Assembly (NCBI GenBank): GCA_022843625.1
Contig: JALHNH010000024.1
Coordinates: forward strand, 35,419-99,418
Direction of reading: 5' to 3'
Length of the DNA: 64,000 nt
DNA from: Bryobacter sp.
Lineage (GTDB): Bacteria; Acidobacteriota; Terriglobia; Bryobacterales; Bryobacteraceae
Below are positions 7,925-19,380 of the stretch, piece after piece; the stretch's first letter is position 1, and every line of letters starts with the position of its first letter. Below the pieces are notes generated by a model that was not told where the DNA came from, made no database searches, and saw only the letters and a list, made by a program, of their open reading frames with translations. The position numbers and the translations under genes are program-made.

Positions 7925-9829
7925 CTAGAGCGAGCCGGCTTCGGTGAGGCCGATGATCGCCCAGGCGGTGGCACCGGCTGAGATCCACTGATCGTGACCG
8001 TAGGGGAAGCCGCTTTCGAAGTAAGGCTGGAACTTGGGGGCGCGGCTTTTCTGGTACCAGGTGCCGTCTTCTTTCTGAGTGGCTCGCAGCCACTTTGCGG
8101 CGTTTCCGATTGGCTTCGCGCTGGGCTTCCAGTCGGCACCTTCGCGGAGGGCGAAGAGGGCGAAGCCGGTGGAGTAGGGGTCGCCGGAGAGGTTGCGGTT
8201 GCCGGCCCAACTGCCGTCGCTGAGCTGGGCTGCTCCGAGTTCTTTAGCAGCTTTGTTGATAGCGGAGGCGGAGGCGTTGCCCCATTTGAGGCCAACGAGC
8301 TTCATGGCAAGTTCGTCCGTGTTGCGGGCCTTTTGGGCTTCCAGCCATTGGGTGGATTTCTGAAGGCGGGTTGTGGCGGACGCTCGCATCGTTGCGTCGC
8401 TGTAAGCCGGGAGCAAAGTGATGGCGAGGGCGGTTCGGTGGATGTCTGATTCCTCGATTGGACTGCGGCTGATACCTCGCATACCCCAGGAGCCTTCGGG
8501 GTTTTGTTTGGCCCAAATGTAGCGGGCGAGGACTTCGAATTCCGGGGCAGAAGCGAGGCCGAGGCTTTTGGCTTCGAGCAGAGTGTAGAGAGCTGTATCG
8601 ATGTCTCCGGGCAGGGGAACGAGTTGTTGGAGGGCAGTGCTGAAGGCACCGAGCATCCCTTTAGTGCGCTGGCTGCGGGCCTCGATGAGACCAGGGTTGA
8701 CGGTGAGGCCCGCCTTCTTTGCGTGGGCGGCGGCAACGGAGAGGAGGGTGGAGTGGTGACAGCCGCCACAGCCACTTTGGCGGAAGAATTCTTCGTTGGA
8801 GGATTCGAGCTTGGCAAGAGCGGCTTGGGGACCGGGGCCTTTCGGGATGAATGAATTCAGAGGCTGTACTGGCTGCGGTTTGTCGCCCAGGAGCGCGAGG
8901 ACGGCTGGGTTATTGAATTTTTTGGCCCAGGTGAGCGCGTCTTCGCTGTTTGCATCTTTTGCTTTGGGGTCTGCGCCTTTGGCGAGGAGGAGTTTGATGT
9001 TGGCGATATTTTGTTCTTCACTTGAGACGGCGTATAGGAGAGGCGTCATGCCGCGCACATCTTTGGCATTGACGTCAGCACCGGCATCGAGGAGGGCCTG
9101 GACGATGGCAGGGTCTCGATGGGCGGAGGCGAGCATGAGGGCGCTGATGCCTTTAAGCTGAACGTCGCCGAACTTGACCTTGCCGCCGAAGGTGTTTTGC
9201 TGGTTGACGTTGGCTCCGAGGCGGAGGAGGTCTTTGATGAGGCCTATGGGACAACTGATGACAGACTGGGCGGCACCGAAGCCTGCGCCATCAATGGCTT
9301 TGACGTCGGCGCCTGCGGCGAGAAGCAGCCTTGCATTTTGTTCAGCGCAGGCGTTGCCGAGGGAGCTGAGCAGGGGCGTTCCGCCCTGGGCTCCGCGTTC
9401 GTTAGGTGAAGCCCCTGCAGCGAGGAGCAGCTTTACACTTTCTGTGGCGCGAGGGGAAGCGGCGGCAACAGAGAGTGCATGCTGGCCCATTTGCGTTTTG
9501 GCTTTCACATCTGCATTTCTTGCGAGGAGGGCTTTGACCTTAGCGGGTTCAGTTGCGGCAGCAATGAGAGGGGTGATGCCGAAGGCGTTGGCTTCGTTTG
9601 GATTCGCGCCGCTGGCAAGGAGAATGTCGATGGCTTCGACGCTGCCGAGGGTGGCGGCCCAAATCAGGGGCGTATTCTTGCGGGCGTCTTTGACCTTGTT
9701 GAGGGCCCCGCCTTTGGCTTCGAATTTGAGCCATGTGAGGTCGTTGTCACGGATTCGCTTTGAGACTTCGGCGGGATCGGCAGCGATCAAGGTTGCGGTG
9801 AAGAGGCAGACGAGCAGTGATTTGAACAT
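7925..9829 (-). CDS. Secreted ankyrin-repeat protein with CxxCH motif and prenyltransferase/squalene-cyclase-like repeats
   Basis: A 634-residue mosaic. After a signal peptide (1-17), about eight ankyrin repeats span residues 25-315, with units such as TPLIWAATLGSVEAIDILLASGA. A CGGCH motif at residues 354-358 matches the covalent heme c site. The C-terminal part carries alpha/alpha-barrel repeats of the prenyltransferase/squalene-cyclase type (QNPEGSWG, QLSDGSWAG, QKEDGTWY). I chose ATG at 9829 because it starts a clean signal peptide and has GAGG about 9 bases upstream. No cyclase DXDD motif was seen, so the barrel may be non-catalytic. Function unknown; periplasmic location is inferred. 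Confidence 0.85.
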   Translation of the reverse strand: MFKSLLVCLFTATLIAADPAEVSKRIRDNDLTWLKFEAKGGALNKVKDARKNTPLIWAATLGSVEAIDILLASGANPNEANAFGITPLIAAATEPAKVKALLARNADVKAKTQMGQHALSVAAASPRATESVKLLLAAGASPNERGAQGGTPLLSSLGNACAEQNARLLLAAGADVKAIDGAGFGAAQSVISCPIGLIKDLLRLGANVNQQNTFGGKVKFGDVQLKGISALMLASAHRDPAIVQALLDAGADVNAKDVRGMTPLLYAVSSEEQNIANIKLLLAKGADPKAKDANSEDALTWAKKFNNPAVLALLGDKPQPVQPLNSFIPKGPGPQAALAKLESSNEEFFRQSGCGGCHHSTLLSVAAAHAKKAGLTVNPGLIEARSQRTKGMLGAFSTALQQLVPLPGDIDTALYTLLEAKSLGLASAPEFEVLARYIWAKQNPEGSWGMRGISRSPIEESDIHRTALAITLLPAYSDATMRASATTRLQKSTQWLEAQKARNTDELAMKLVGLKWGNASASAINKAAKELGAAQLSDGSWAGNRNLSGDPYSTGFALFALREGADWKPSAKPIGNAAKWLRATQKEDGTWYQKSRAPKFQPYFESGFPYGHDQWISAGATAWAIIGLTEAGSL

Positions 9830-9961
9830 TTTTTGGAACCTCAATAGTGTGATGAACAGTACGCGTAAAAGCAAGGGGTAAAAGGATCCGGCGACAGACA
9901 GGCGGGGCCTATGCCGCCGGACACAGTTTGGGCGTCGTCATTATTGCGATCTGGCTGGATG

Positions 9962-10777
9962 TCAAAGAGCTGGCCCGGCGTTGTTTTGGACTGTCCCGGG
10001 CGGGTTTGGGTTCGATTTTAAGATTTTTGTTCCGGCGGAGATTTGAGTCCGTGTTTGGATTCCATTTTTTGCTGGAAGTCGCGGATGATTTGTTTGGCTA
10101 GCTCGACTCGGGCTTCTGGGTCCGTTTCCATCAGTTTTTTTTACTTTGGGGATACGGTCGACAGCGATGACGCCTTTGTCGGTTTGAGGCGCAGGTAGAC
10201 TTCGTTGGGAGGACGGCCGGGAAGTTTTTTCGGCGTCGGCGATGGCTTCGATTTCTACGTTGTCGCCCTTGCCGATGTAGGCTTCACGCTGGGCGATTTC
10301 GGTGCGGATCGTTTTGATGAGTCGTTGGATTTTGGTGGGGAGACGGTCTAGCTCTCGCATGATGGCGGGGAGGAAGTTGACCGGTTTGGCGAGGATGTCT
10401 TCGACGCGGAAGCGCATGGCTTCGCCGTAGAGGAATTCCATTTGCAGGAAGCGGATTTGCATATGGATGAGTTGGTGGACGAGAGTCACTTCGGTTGGGG
10501 TGACGGGGTTGAATTGCTCGATGAAGTTGGTTGCGACGGCGAGGGCCTGATCGTGGTCTGCGATGAAGTTGTCGAAGTTTCGCAGGGAGTAGAGGCCGTG
10601 TTTGAGGGAGTTGGAGGCGGCTTTGAGCTTGCCGGAGGGCGTGCGGGGGCCGGTGGACTTTTGTGCGTTGGCGCGGTTGGCGGCGAGGGCGGCTTCGGTC
10701 ATGGTTTTCTTGCGTGGTGCCTCAGTTGGGGCTTCCACGGTTGATGGATCGATGGCAATATTCAGTTCTTCGTTCAT
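9962..10777 (-). CDS. NAQKSTGPRTPxGK-family hypothetical protein, C-terminal reading frame disrupted
   Basis: The N-terminal half carries the motif ANAQKSTGPRTPSGKLKAA, familiar from a multicopy Acidobacteriota family of unknown function, then a helical region to about residue 185. AGGAGA lies 7 bases before ATG. The tail looks frameshifted at homopolymers. With five rather than six A at 10225-10230 (minus strand) the frame reads KLPGRPPNEVYLR. With seven rather than eight A at 10135-10142 it reads KKLMETDPEARVELAKQ and ends at a TAA near 10020. A compensating shift between them is also needed. This is either gene decay or homopolymer sequencing error. The annotated tail after residue 185 should not be trusted. 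Confidence 0.6.
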   Translation of the reverse strand: MNEELNIAIDPSTVEAPTEAPRKKTMTEAALAANRANAQKSTGPRTPSGKLKAASNSLKHGLYSLRNFDNFIADHDQALAVATNFIEQFNPVTPTEVTLVHQLIHMQIRFLQMEFLYGEAMRFRVEDILAKPVNFLPAIMRELDRLPTKIQRLIKTIRTEIAQREAYIGKGDNVEIEAIADAEKTSRPSSQRSLPAPQTDKGVIAVDRIPKVKKTDGNGPRSPSRASQTNHPRLPAKNGIQTRTQISAGTKILKSNPNPPGTVQNNAGPAL

Positions 10778-11137
10778 GGGATTTCTCCTGAGCAGAACTT
10801 AGCAGGCGGGGTGAGCGTCTTGATCTCCGGGCTGGGCTGGTTTTATTTGGAATCATTCAGTTAGGGGCGAAAGATTTTTGAAAATTGTTGTGACTGATAA
10901 AGTTCTCATCGGGGGAACGGAGCTGGCTGGCGGGGGTGGGGAAGCGGCAGGAGATGTGGAAAATGATATTGAAATAGACGGCTGCTAGTGAGGCTTTCGA
11001 CTGTCTTTTTACCTTGCCATCGTTGCTGCAGGGTGATTTTTGAGTTGGTGCGGGTAAGTCCGTCCCAACGGTGATTTGGTCAAAATCCGGACTTTTGGGG
11101 TTTTGTGCTAAGTTGTAGATTCCAGGCCACTTGACGC
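10778..11137. other. Gap without recognisable gene
   Basis: No convincing coding sequence was seen. An open frame on the minus strand (10857-11282) has unconvincing composition and no family resemblance. The stretch separates the frameshifted family gene from the broken PIN-like gene, so it may hold decayed material. Confidence 0.5.
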
Positions 11138-11250
11138 ATGGCGCCGGATTTTGTCGGGAAGTCTGGAGGCATGCTTTGGCTGAGAATGAGAGAAAAACCC
11201 TCAAAAACATTGAGGGAAATGAGCGTATCCCATTGGGACGGTCCAGGCCG

Positions 11251-11635
11251 ATGACTTTCCCTGCTGGACGAGCACATTTCACCGGCAGTATGTTTGATCG
11301 TTCGTGAGCGACGAAGTGAGGTCATGATTGAGTCGCTGCTTGAATGGCGGGAGGGGAGTCTGCGCGGCAGGGACGATTCCATTGTGCTGGCTGCAACTGC
11401 GGAGGCGGGGTACGCTCTTGTCACCTACGATCTACGTACGATACCGCCGCTCTTGCGGGTTTGGGCGGCAAAGGGGCTAAGCCATCATGGGGTTGTTTTC
11501 ATTGATGAGCGGACTTGCAGGCCGCAAGACTTCTCGGCAGTGGCTGATGCACTCATCCGCATTTGGGATGATATGAGGACATTCGAGTGGAGGGACCGGG
11601 TTGCATTTGCGTCGCGGGCGCTTGGGGCAAACTGA
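11251..11635 (+). pseudogene. PIN-like (DUF5615-type) toxin gene with one-base frame disruption near its start
   Basis: The body encodes a PIN-like nuclease relative: LLDEHISPAV with the N-terminal acidic site, then DDSIVLAATAEAGYALVTYD and HHGVVFID, the usual order in DUF5615 proteins. The ATG at 11251 reads MTF and then goes out of frame; removing one C from the CCC at 11259-11261 gives MTFLLDEH and joins it to the open frame ending at 11635. Without that change the first usable start would be a TTG at 11294, which loses the LLDEH active-site strand. A 38-codon frame (11138-11254) overlaps the ATG by ATGA and could be an antitoxin remnant. Either a pseudogene or a sequencing error. Confidence 0.5.
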
Positions 11636-11693
11636 GGGTGCGCCGGTTGTTTGGTTGTCGGTAGTTGCCTCATGGAAGGGTTTCCAGGTTGCA

Positions 11694-12119
11694 TCACAAA
11701 ATTGTTACGGCTAAGTCTGGAAACTCGCGAAACCCCTTATCGAAGGTCGCTAAACGCCTCCCTGAACTCAAGGCCAAAGCTGCTAAATATCCGTCATTGA
11801 CGAGTTGTGGAGTGGGCTGCTGATAGCGCCACATAGCCGGGAGTTGACGATCTGTCTCCAGGTCTTCGGCAACAAATACGACGCGTGAATCCTCGGATAA
11901 CTCGGCTAGGACGCGCCAACCGGCTGACACTGGCATGGTCTCTTCCCCCATTACCCGCCGGGTAGCCAACAAGCGAAGTACCGTTAATTGCACTAGCCGG
12001 CAGAGCCCGAAGTCTTTGTCGTCTAAACCGCGATACCAGGGCCGGGCCAAATCGTGATGGACGTGGCTCTTCACCAAGAGAGCCAGCACCACATTGGCAT
12101 CAGTCAAATATGAGTTCAT
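11694..12119 (-). CDS. vapC: VapC-family PIN-domain toxin
   Basis: Predicted endoribonuclease toxin of 141 residues. PIN acidic residues are visible: Asp7 (LTDANV), Asp109 in NDGYLAAL and Asp127 in LATFDKGF; Gln44 occupies a site that is often Glu. The arrangement matches the TIGR00028-like PIN subfamily. Its start overlaps the antitoxin gene by 20 bp, the usual VapBC coupling. Target RNA unknown. Confidence 0.85.
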   Translation of the reverse strand: MNSYLTDANVVLALLVKSHVHHDLARPWYRGLDDKDFGLCRLVQLTVLRLLATRRVMGEETMPVSAGWRVLAELSEDSRVVFVAEDLETDRQLPAMWRYQQPTPQLVNDGYLAALALSSGRRLATFDKGFREFPDLAVTIL

Positions 12120-12330
12120 CTAGTTCTTCGCTCGAGAAGACCGGGATCTTGGAGCCATCTGCCGAGCCCACCGTTGGAGGCTCCCGGCGTACCCGCGCGG
12201 CTGCTTTGCCTTCGTTGAGCTTCAGTTCTAAGGCGGCTTCGAAGTAGTCTCGCATACTCTTGCCTTGGCGGGCTGACTCCAGCTTCACTCGGCGCATCAA
12301 ATCATCGGATAATTCAACGGTGATCCGCAT
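12100..12330 (-). CDS. vapB: VapB-type ribbon-helix-helix antitoxin
   Basis: A 76-residue protein beginning MRITVELSDDLMRRVKLESARQGKSM, the beta-strand plus two-helix pattern of ribbon-helix-helix DNA-binding antitoxins; the acidic C-terminus (SSEELDELIF) would wrap the toxin. It lies immediately upstream of and overlaps vapC, so the pair should be autoregulated. A consensus -35 hexamer TTGACA (minus strand, 12362-12367) lies 31 bp upstream of ATG, with only a weak -10, which implies a very short leader. The remaining stretch to 12604 holds no gene I can support. Confidence 0.82.
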   Translation of the reverse strand: MRITVELSDDLMRRVKLESARQGKSMRDYFEAALELKLNEGKAAARVRREPPTVGSADGSKIPVFSSEELDELIFD

Positions 12331-12604
12331 ATGCCATATTGATGCCTTATCTTTGGAGTTCTGTCAAAGGTGTTCGCAGCGAGTGGTTGACCTGTCCCAG
12401 GCGGAATTTCTATAAATTTGAAGATTTCGGGATGGTGGATGGAATTCCTGGAAGTTGTTGTGTTTGAATGCGATAGGTGCGTTTCGGGGGACGTTTCATT
12501 TTGGCTGAACAGCGAGATTGAATGGTGTGAGAATCTCGGGAGGCCTGATTTTATTGGGAATTTTGCAGGATGCAGATCTTGCTGTCCATCTTGCCACGTT
12601 GCAG

Positions 12605-13165
12605 CTAGTGCCTGGATGGGCCAAATCGGACCGAGCCGTTGGATCCGACCCCGGCACCGAGGCCACGAGCAAGGCGGGCCAACTCAGCGTGAGGATTGAC
12701 GGCGACGCCGAATCGGCGTGTATAGATCCCGGAGGCACCTTCCGTCTCGCGACCTCTGCCAACTGCCCAGACTTGATAGTGGAGGTGGATCGGGCCACCA
12801 TCAGCAATGGAACCAGTGTTGCTTACCTCGCCGATCGTCGTACCAGCCCTTACAGTTTGTCCGGATTGGACGCGTGGCGAACGGGCCATATGCGCATAGT
12901 AATGGGCGTAGCCGTTATTGTCGACAATCAAAACCACAAAGCCGCCTCGGGTGGACCAACCTGCTCCAGTTACAGGCCCGTGGCCGCTCGTCCAGGAATG
13001 CACAACCAGCCCGTCGGTGGTTGCGCGAACGGGAGTATCTTGAGGTGCGGCTAGATCTACGGCCTGGTGTGCGCCTCCGTGGCGGTCATCCTCGAAGCCA
13101 TCATGGAAACTAATTACTTGTCCCTGAGTTATTGCGAGGGGAAAAGAAGTGAGTACAAGTGGCAT
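12605..13165 (-). CDS. M23 (LytM-type) metallopeptidase domain protein
   Basis: Zinc endopeptidase fold of the peptidoglycan-hydrolase family. The first ligand pair is seen in GGAHQAVDL (H-x3-D), followed by PVRATTDGLV and the HYYAHM strand, then GPIHLHYQVW with the H-x-H motif. These are the expected zinc-binding elements in order. At 186 residues it is nearly all catalytic domain. An in-frame TAA lies two codons before the ATG, so the N-terminus is not truncated by start choice. The hydrophobic N-terminus is short, so a signal peptide is doubtful. It stands alone next to toxin-antitoxin genes and may be accessory. Confidence 0.8.
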   Translation of the reverse strand: MPLVLTSFPLAITQGQVISFHDGFEDDRHGGAHQAVDLAAPQDTPVRATTDGLVVHSWTSGHGPVTGAGWSTRGGFVVLIVDNNGYAHYYAHMARSPRVQSGQTVRAGTTIGEVSNTGSIADGGPIHLHYQVWAVGRGRETEGASGIYTRRFGVAVNPHAELARLARGLGAGVGSNGSVRFGPSRH

Positions 13166-13391
13166 AACGGGTTATCTCTTCTCACTCAGAATTTTACACT
13201 AAACCATGCACAGCAACAGCCGCCCCTGGCAGCTCATGTAGGTTCGTTGCGTCATCGCGATTTTTGCAGTATCGATAAGCCGGTTGCCCGCTCTCGTAGT
13301 CTTAGATATCTTCCATCTTGCTGCCGCTAAAGCATCCACCGGCCGCAGTGTCTGGCCCTCGATCATAAGTGGCGTTTTAGCATTGGGATGG

Positions 13392-15100
13392 CTAGAAACC
13401 GAGGAGGGTGAGGACTAAAGGGGCGATGTTGGTGGTTTTCATTGAGGCGGCGCGGGAGTGGAGGTTGGGGCCGTGGGCTATGAAGAGGGCCTGGAGGTCG
13501 GGGCGGGTTGGCAGGGGTCCGTGTTCTCCCTTTACTCTCTCTAGCTTTTGTATTGTTGGTTTGCTTGTTCCGCTGGTTGATTTGTAGCCTGGGGCTAGGT
13601 CGAAGTAGAGGTCGCCGCCGAAGGGGCCTCCTATGCCGAATTTTGTTGCGGCTTCTTTGGGCCAGAACCACTCGGCGAAGACTTTGGTTTCGCCGTCTTT
13701 GAAGTTGTCCAGCTTTTGCTTTACTTCTTCGAGGAGTGCGGGGTCTTTGTCTTTGGCTATCAGGAAATGGTCCTGGGCGGCGACGCGGTCTTTGTAGCCT
13801 AGTTCTTCCAGTAGTTTGTTGATTCGCAGCTCGGTGTGCATTGCGGTCATACCGTGGTCGCTGACTACTACTATGTGATCTTCTTCTTTGAGTAGCTGGC
13901 TTAGCTGGGTTACTCTTTCGTCGATGATCTGGTAGCCCCAGCGGCGGTATGGCTCGATCATCTTGTCGTTGTTGCCCCACCAGGTGTGGAGCATGTCGTC
14001 GGGGGTGCTGATGTAGTCGACCATCAGCCTCGGATCGTATTCGGCCAGGAGCGCTCTGGTGTGGCGCATGGTTTGTCTGGCGTGGAGTTCTAGAGTTTCG
14101 AGGAAGCGGCGCTCGGCTAGGCCATCGGAGTAGGGGACTCCTAGTTCGCCCTTTGTGTAGAGGCCGCCGGCTCCGTTGCCGATAAAGGCTCCGGTGGTTG
14201 TTAAAAGCTTTTGCTTGAACTTGGTAGCCTGGGTGTCGCCGTCTTCGCAGATGCTGATCTCTTTGGCCTGGGTCTGATAGAGGAGGAAGTCTGTTCCTTC
14301 GGCGTTCATGTCGAAGAGGCGGAAGTGGACAGCGGTGATGTCGGCTATCGGTAGGCCTTCGCTGAAGTAGCGGGCCAGGGGCCGGGTTTTGTTGCCTGTG
14401 CGGACTGGCTCGGTTTCTGATTCCTTTCGCTCGACGTCGACATAACGCTTGCCGCTGTAGGCAGTCATTCGGATCGTGTCGTAGTGGAAGCCTTTGGCGA
14501 AGACAGCCCCTACGAACTGGATGCGGCCGGAATCGTAGCGGAAGTAGCGGATGGGGAGTTGCGATTTGAGCAGAGTGGCGAGGCCGTCGGGGGCTTTGTC
14601 TAGCCAGGTGACGTCTTTGGCTTTTACCAGTTTTTCCGGGGCGACCACGGGGGTCTGGTAGCCGTTCATCAATACTACGTTGGGGCCAGAATTGAAGTTG
14701 GTGCAGGGGAAGCCCTGGGTGGGGTTGTGGGCTATCGTCTTCATGCCGGAGCGGCCGGGCTTGAGCCAGAAGACTTCTGTCTTGAGTTGCTCGGCGCGGA
14801 AGCCGTTGACCCGGGTCTCGAAGGTGGCGGGGATGTCGTTGGCCGTTACGCCGTTGACGTTACCGTAGACTCCGGTGAAGATGCTGGCGTGGCCGGGGGC
14901 GGTGAGGCTGGGGAAGGCCGCTTGCATGGGGGCGGAGATGCCCTCAGCAGCGAGGCGGCGCATGGTTTTCATGTCGGCAGCGGCGGGGTCTTCTGTGAAG
15001 GCTTTGAAGCCCATGCCATCGAGACTGATCAAAAAGACACGCCCTTTGTCTTGGGCCCCTAGAGGGACCAGACAAAGGGCGAGGATCAGTATCAGTTTCA

Positions 15101-15101
<1 letters not shown>
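13392..15101 (-). CDS. Secreted alkaline phosphatase-superfamily phosphodiesterase/pyrophosphatase
   Basis: A 569-residue exported enzyme of the type I phosphodiesterase/nucleotide pyrophosphatase family. The signal peptide (1-17, ending LGAQ) precedes the metal-binding Asp28 in ISLDGMG. The nucleophile is probably Thr67 in FPSLTAPGHASIFTG. Later metal ligands appear in VVVSDHGM with a downstream His. Its ATG overlaps the leuS stop by one base (TAATG), so it probably rides on the leuS transcript. Family members hydrolyse phosphodiesters or phosphomonoesters; the substrate is not predictable here. Confidence 0.88.
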
Positions 15102-17533
<2,432 letters not shown>

Positions 17534-17562
17534 GTGGAGGGTAAACCTCCACTTTAACGCGG

Positions 17563-18531
17563 CTAGCGGTAGTAGTTCTTGAGCCAGACGTGGTGGCGCA
17601 TGATTTCGAGCTCTTCGGGGCTTAGGGGGCCGAGGTCGCTGACGGCGCAGTTGGACTCGACGGTTGAGTTTCTTCGCATGCCTGGGATGGCTACGGAGAC
17701 GGCTTCGTTTGTCAGGATGAAGCGGAGGGCTCGTTGGGCGAGGGTGCCTTTGATGTTGGCTGTGGCGGCTTCGAGATCTGCGACGCGTTTGATTACGTCT
17801 TTGATGCGGCCGTCACGGAAGTACCAGGCTCGGAAGTCTTCGGGTTCGAAGGTGGTGTCTGCTTTGAGGGCTCCGGTGAGCGAGCCTTCGTCGAGGGGGA
17901 CGCGGGCGAGGACGCCGACGTTGTGCTCGATGCAGGCGGGGAAGAGCCAGCGCTCTGGGGATTGTTCGAAGACGTTGTAGATGACCTGGACGGTATCGAT
18001 CAGACCGCTGGCTACAGCGTCGAGGGCGGACTCGGGTTGGTGGTCGTTGATCGAGATGCCGAAGTGTTTTACTTTGCCTGATTTTTTGAGGTCCTCGATG
18101 GCGCGGCGCCAACCGTCCTGGAAGAACCAGATTGGGTTCCAGACGTGGAATTGCTGGAGGTCGATTTGTTCTACGCCGAGGTTGCGGAGGCTGGTTTCGG
18201 TCGACTCGATCGCGTAATCGTAGGGGAAGACTTCTTCGATACCGATGCCAGGGGCGGCGGGCCAGATGCGGTTCTTCGGTGGGATCTTGGTGGCGAGCCA
18301 GACCTTGTGGCCGGCTTCTCGGGCGACTTGACCGACGAGGGTTTCGCTGTGGCCTTCGTTGTAGGCAAGGGCGGTGTCGATGAAGTTGAGGCCGAGGTCG
18401 ATGGCGCGCTTGAGGGCGGTAAGGCTGCTGAGATCGTCGCCTCCGAGCCACTGTTTGCCACCGATGCCCCAGGCTCCGTAACCGATCTCACTGACTTCAA
18501 TTCCGGTCTTTCCGAGCTTGCGATATTTCAC
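17563..18531 (-). CDS. Aldo/keto reductase
   Basis: NAD(P)H-dependent oxidoreductase of 322 residues. The catalytic tetrad is visible: Asp52 and Tyr57 in FIDTALAYNEG, Lys82 in LATKIPP and His129 in QFHVWNP. The N-terminus MKYRKLGKTGIEVSEIGYGAW is characteristic. The C-terminal cofactor region contains VSVAIPGMR. It lies about 30 bp upstream of leuS on the same strand, perhaps sharing its transcript. Its start is only 28 bp from the divergent secreted-protein gene. The physiological substrate is unknown. Confidence 0.92.
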   Translation of the reverse strand: MKYRKLGKTGIEVSEIGYGAWGIGGKQWLGGDDLSSLTALKRAIDLGLNFIDTALAYNEGHSETLVGQVAREAGHKVWLATKIPPKNRIWPAAPGIGIEEVFPYDYAIESTETSLRNLGVEQIDLQQFHVWNPIWFFQDGWRRAIEDLKKSGKVKHFGISINDHQPESALDAVASGLIDTVQVIYNVFEQSPERWLFPACIEHNVGVLARVPLDEGSLTGALKADTTFEPEDFRAWYFRDGRIKDVIKRVADLEAATANIKGTLAQRALRFILTNEAVSVAIPGMRRNSTVESNCAVSDLGPLSPEELEIMRHHVWLKNYYR

Positions 18532-18559
18532 AACTGAATTTTACCTGTATGCTGTGGGC

Positions 18560-19330
18560 ATGAGGCGAATTTTCCTCTGCATGCTGATTTTGGTGCTGAG
18601 CGCTTTGGGCGCGCAGAATTACCGGCTTTATCTGAAAGAGGGCGGGCACCATATGGTGCGCGAACACAAGGTGGATGGGGACCGGGTGAGATATTACTCG
18701 GTGGAGCGCGGGGACTGGGAAGAGATACCGCTTTCATTTATTGATCTAAAGAAGACGCTGAAAGAGCTTGGGGATCGAGAGGATTCGCGTAAGCAGGAGA
18801 AGCAGATGCTGGCCGAGGAAGCGGCTGTGGAGCGGGAGATGCGGCGGATTGTCGCGAGTATTCCCGAGGAGCCGGGGCTGTTTCGATTGGGTCCGGAGAA
18901 CAAGATCATTACGATGAAGCTGGCGGAATCGACGCTGGTTATGAATAAGAAGCGGCAAGTGATGAAACTGCTGTCGCCGATTCCGATGGTGGCGGGTAAG
19001 AGTACGGTGGAGCTTACAGGGGAGAAAAGCGAGCATGTGTACTCAGAGCGGCGGCCGGAGTTCTATTTGCGGCTTTCGAAGACGCAACAGTTTGCTTTGA
19101 TCCAGTTGACGCCCAAGAAGGGGGCGCGGATTGTTGAAGTGGTGCAATCGATTCCGGTGAGTAAGGAGCAGATTGAGGAGCGCAAGGAGATTGAGATCTT
19201 CCGGCAGCAACTGGATGAGGGGCTTTACAAGGTGTGGCCACAAGCAGATCTGCCCGTCGGTGAATACGCGTTGATCGAGTTCACCGACGGGCAGGTTAAT
19301 TTGATGATCTGGGATTTCCGGATCGAGTAG
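18560..19330 (+). CDS. Secreted protein of unknown function
   Basis: Not recognised. The 256 residues begin with a clear signal peptide (MRRIFLCMLILVLSALGAQ). A charged helix with coiled-coil character follows (KKTLKELGDREDSRKQEKQ). The second half looks like a beta-rich domain (HVYSERRPEFYLRLSKTQQFALIQL) that ends VNLMIWDFRIE. I chose ATG at 18560 because it begins the signal peptide; it is 28 bp from the divergent aldo/keto reductase start. A possible -10 TATGCT at 18549-18554 would leave almost no leader. Confidence 0.7.
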   Translation: MRRIFLCMLILVLSALGAQNYRLYLKEGGHHMVREHKVDGDRVRYYSVERGDWEEIPLSFIDLKKTLKELGDREDSRKQEKQMLAEEAAVEREMRRIVASIPEEPGLFRLGPENKIITMKLAESTLVMNKKRQVMKLLSPIPMVAGKSTVELTGEKSEHVYSERRPEFYLRLSKTQQFALIQLTPKKGARIVEVVQSIPVSKEQIEERKEIEIFRQQLDEGLYKVWPQADLPVGEYALIEFTDGQVNLMIWDFRIE

Positions 19331-19342
19331 CTGGAACTCGGC

Positions 19343-19371
19343 TTGACCCAAGGGTTGCGAATTGGTCTACT
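19343..19371 (+). promoter_or_regulatory. Sigma70-like promoter of the MazEF-type operon
   Basis: TTGACC (19343-19348) and TCTACT (19366-19371) are separated by exactly 17 bp; five of six and four of six bases match consensus. The -10 ends 9 bases before the ATG at 19381 and no Shine-Dalgarno sequence lies between, so the transcript would be nearly leaderless. Confidence 0.5.
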
Positions 19372-19380
19372 GTTTTGTAG

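Noticed and set aside
10120..10235. Programmed frameshifting in the NAQKSTGPRTPxGK-family gene
   Set aside because: Several shifts would be required and no slippery-site structure was seen; decay or sequencing error is simpler.
10857..11282. 141-codon open frame on the minus strand in the accessory patch
   Set aside because: No recognisable family, no RBS and it overlaps the PIN-like remnant.
12518..13054. 178-codon open frame on the plus strand
   Set aside because: Antisense to the M23 peptidase, whose zinc motifs are convincing.
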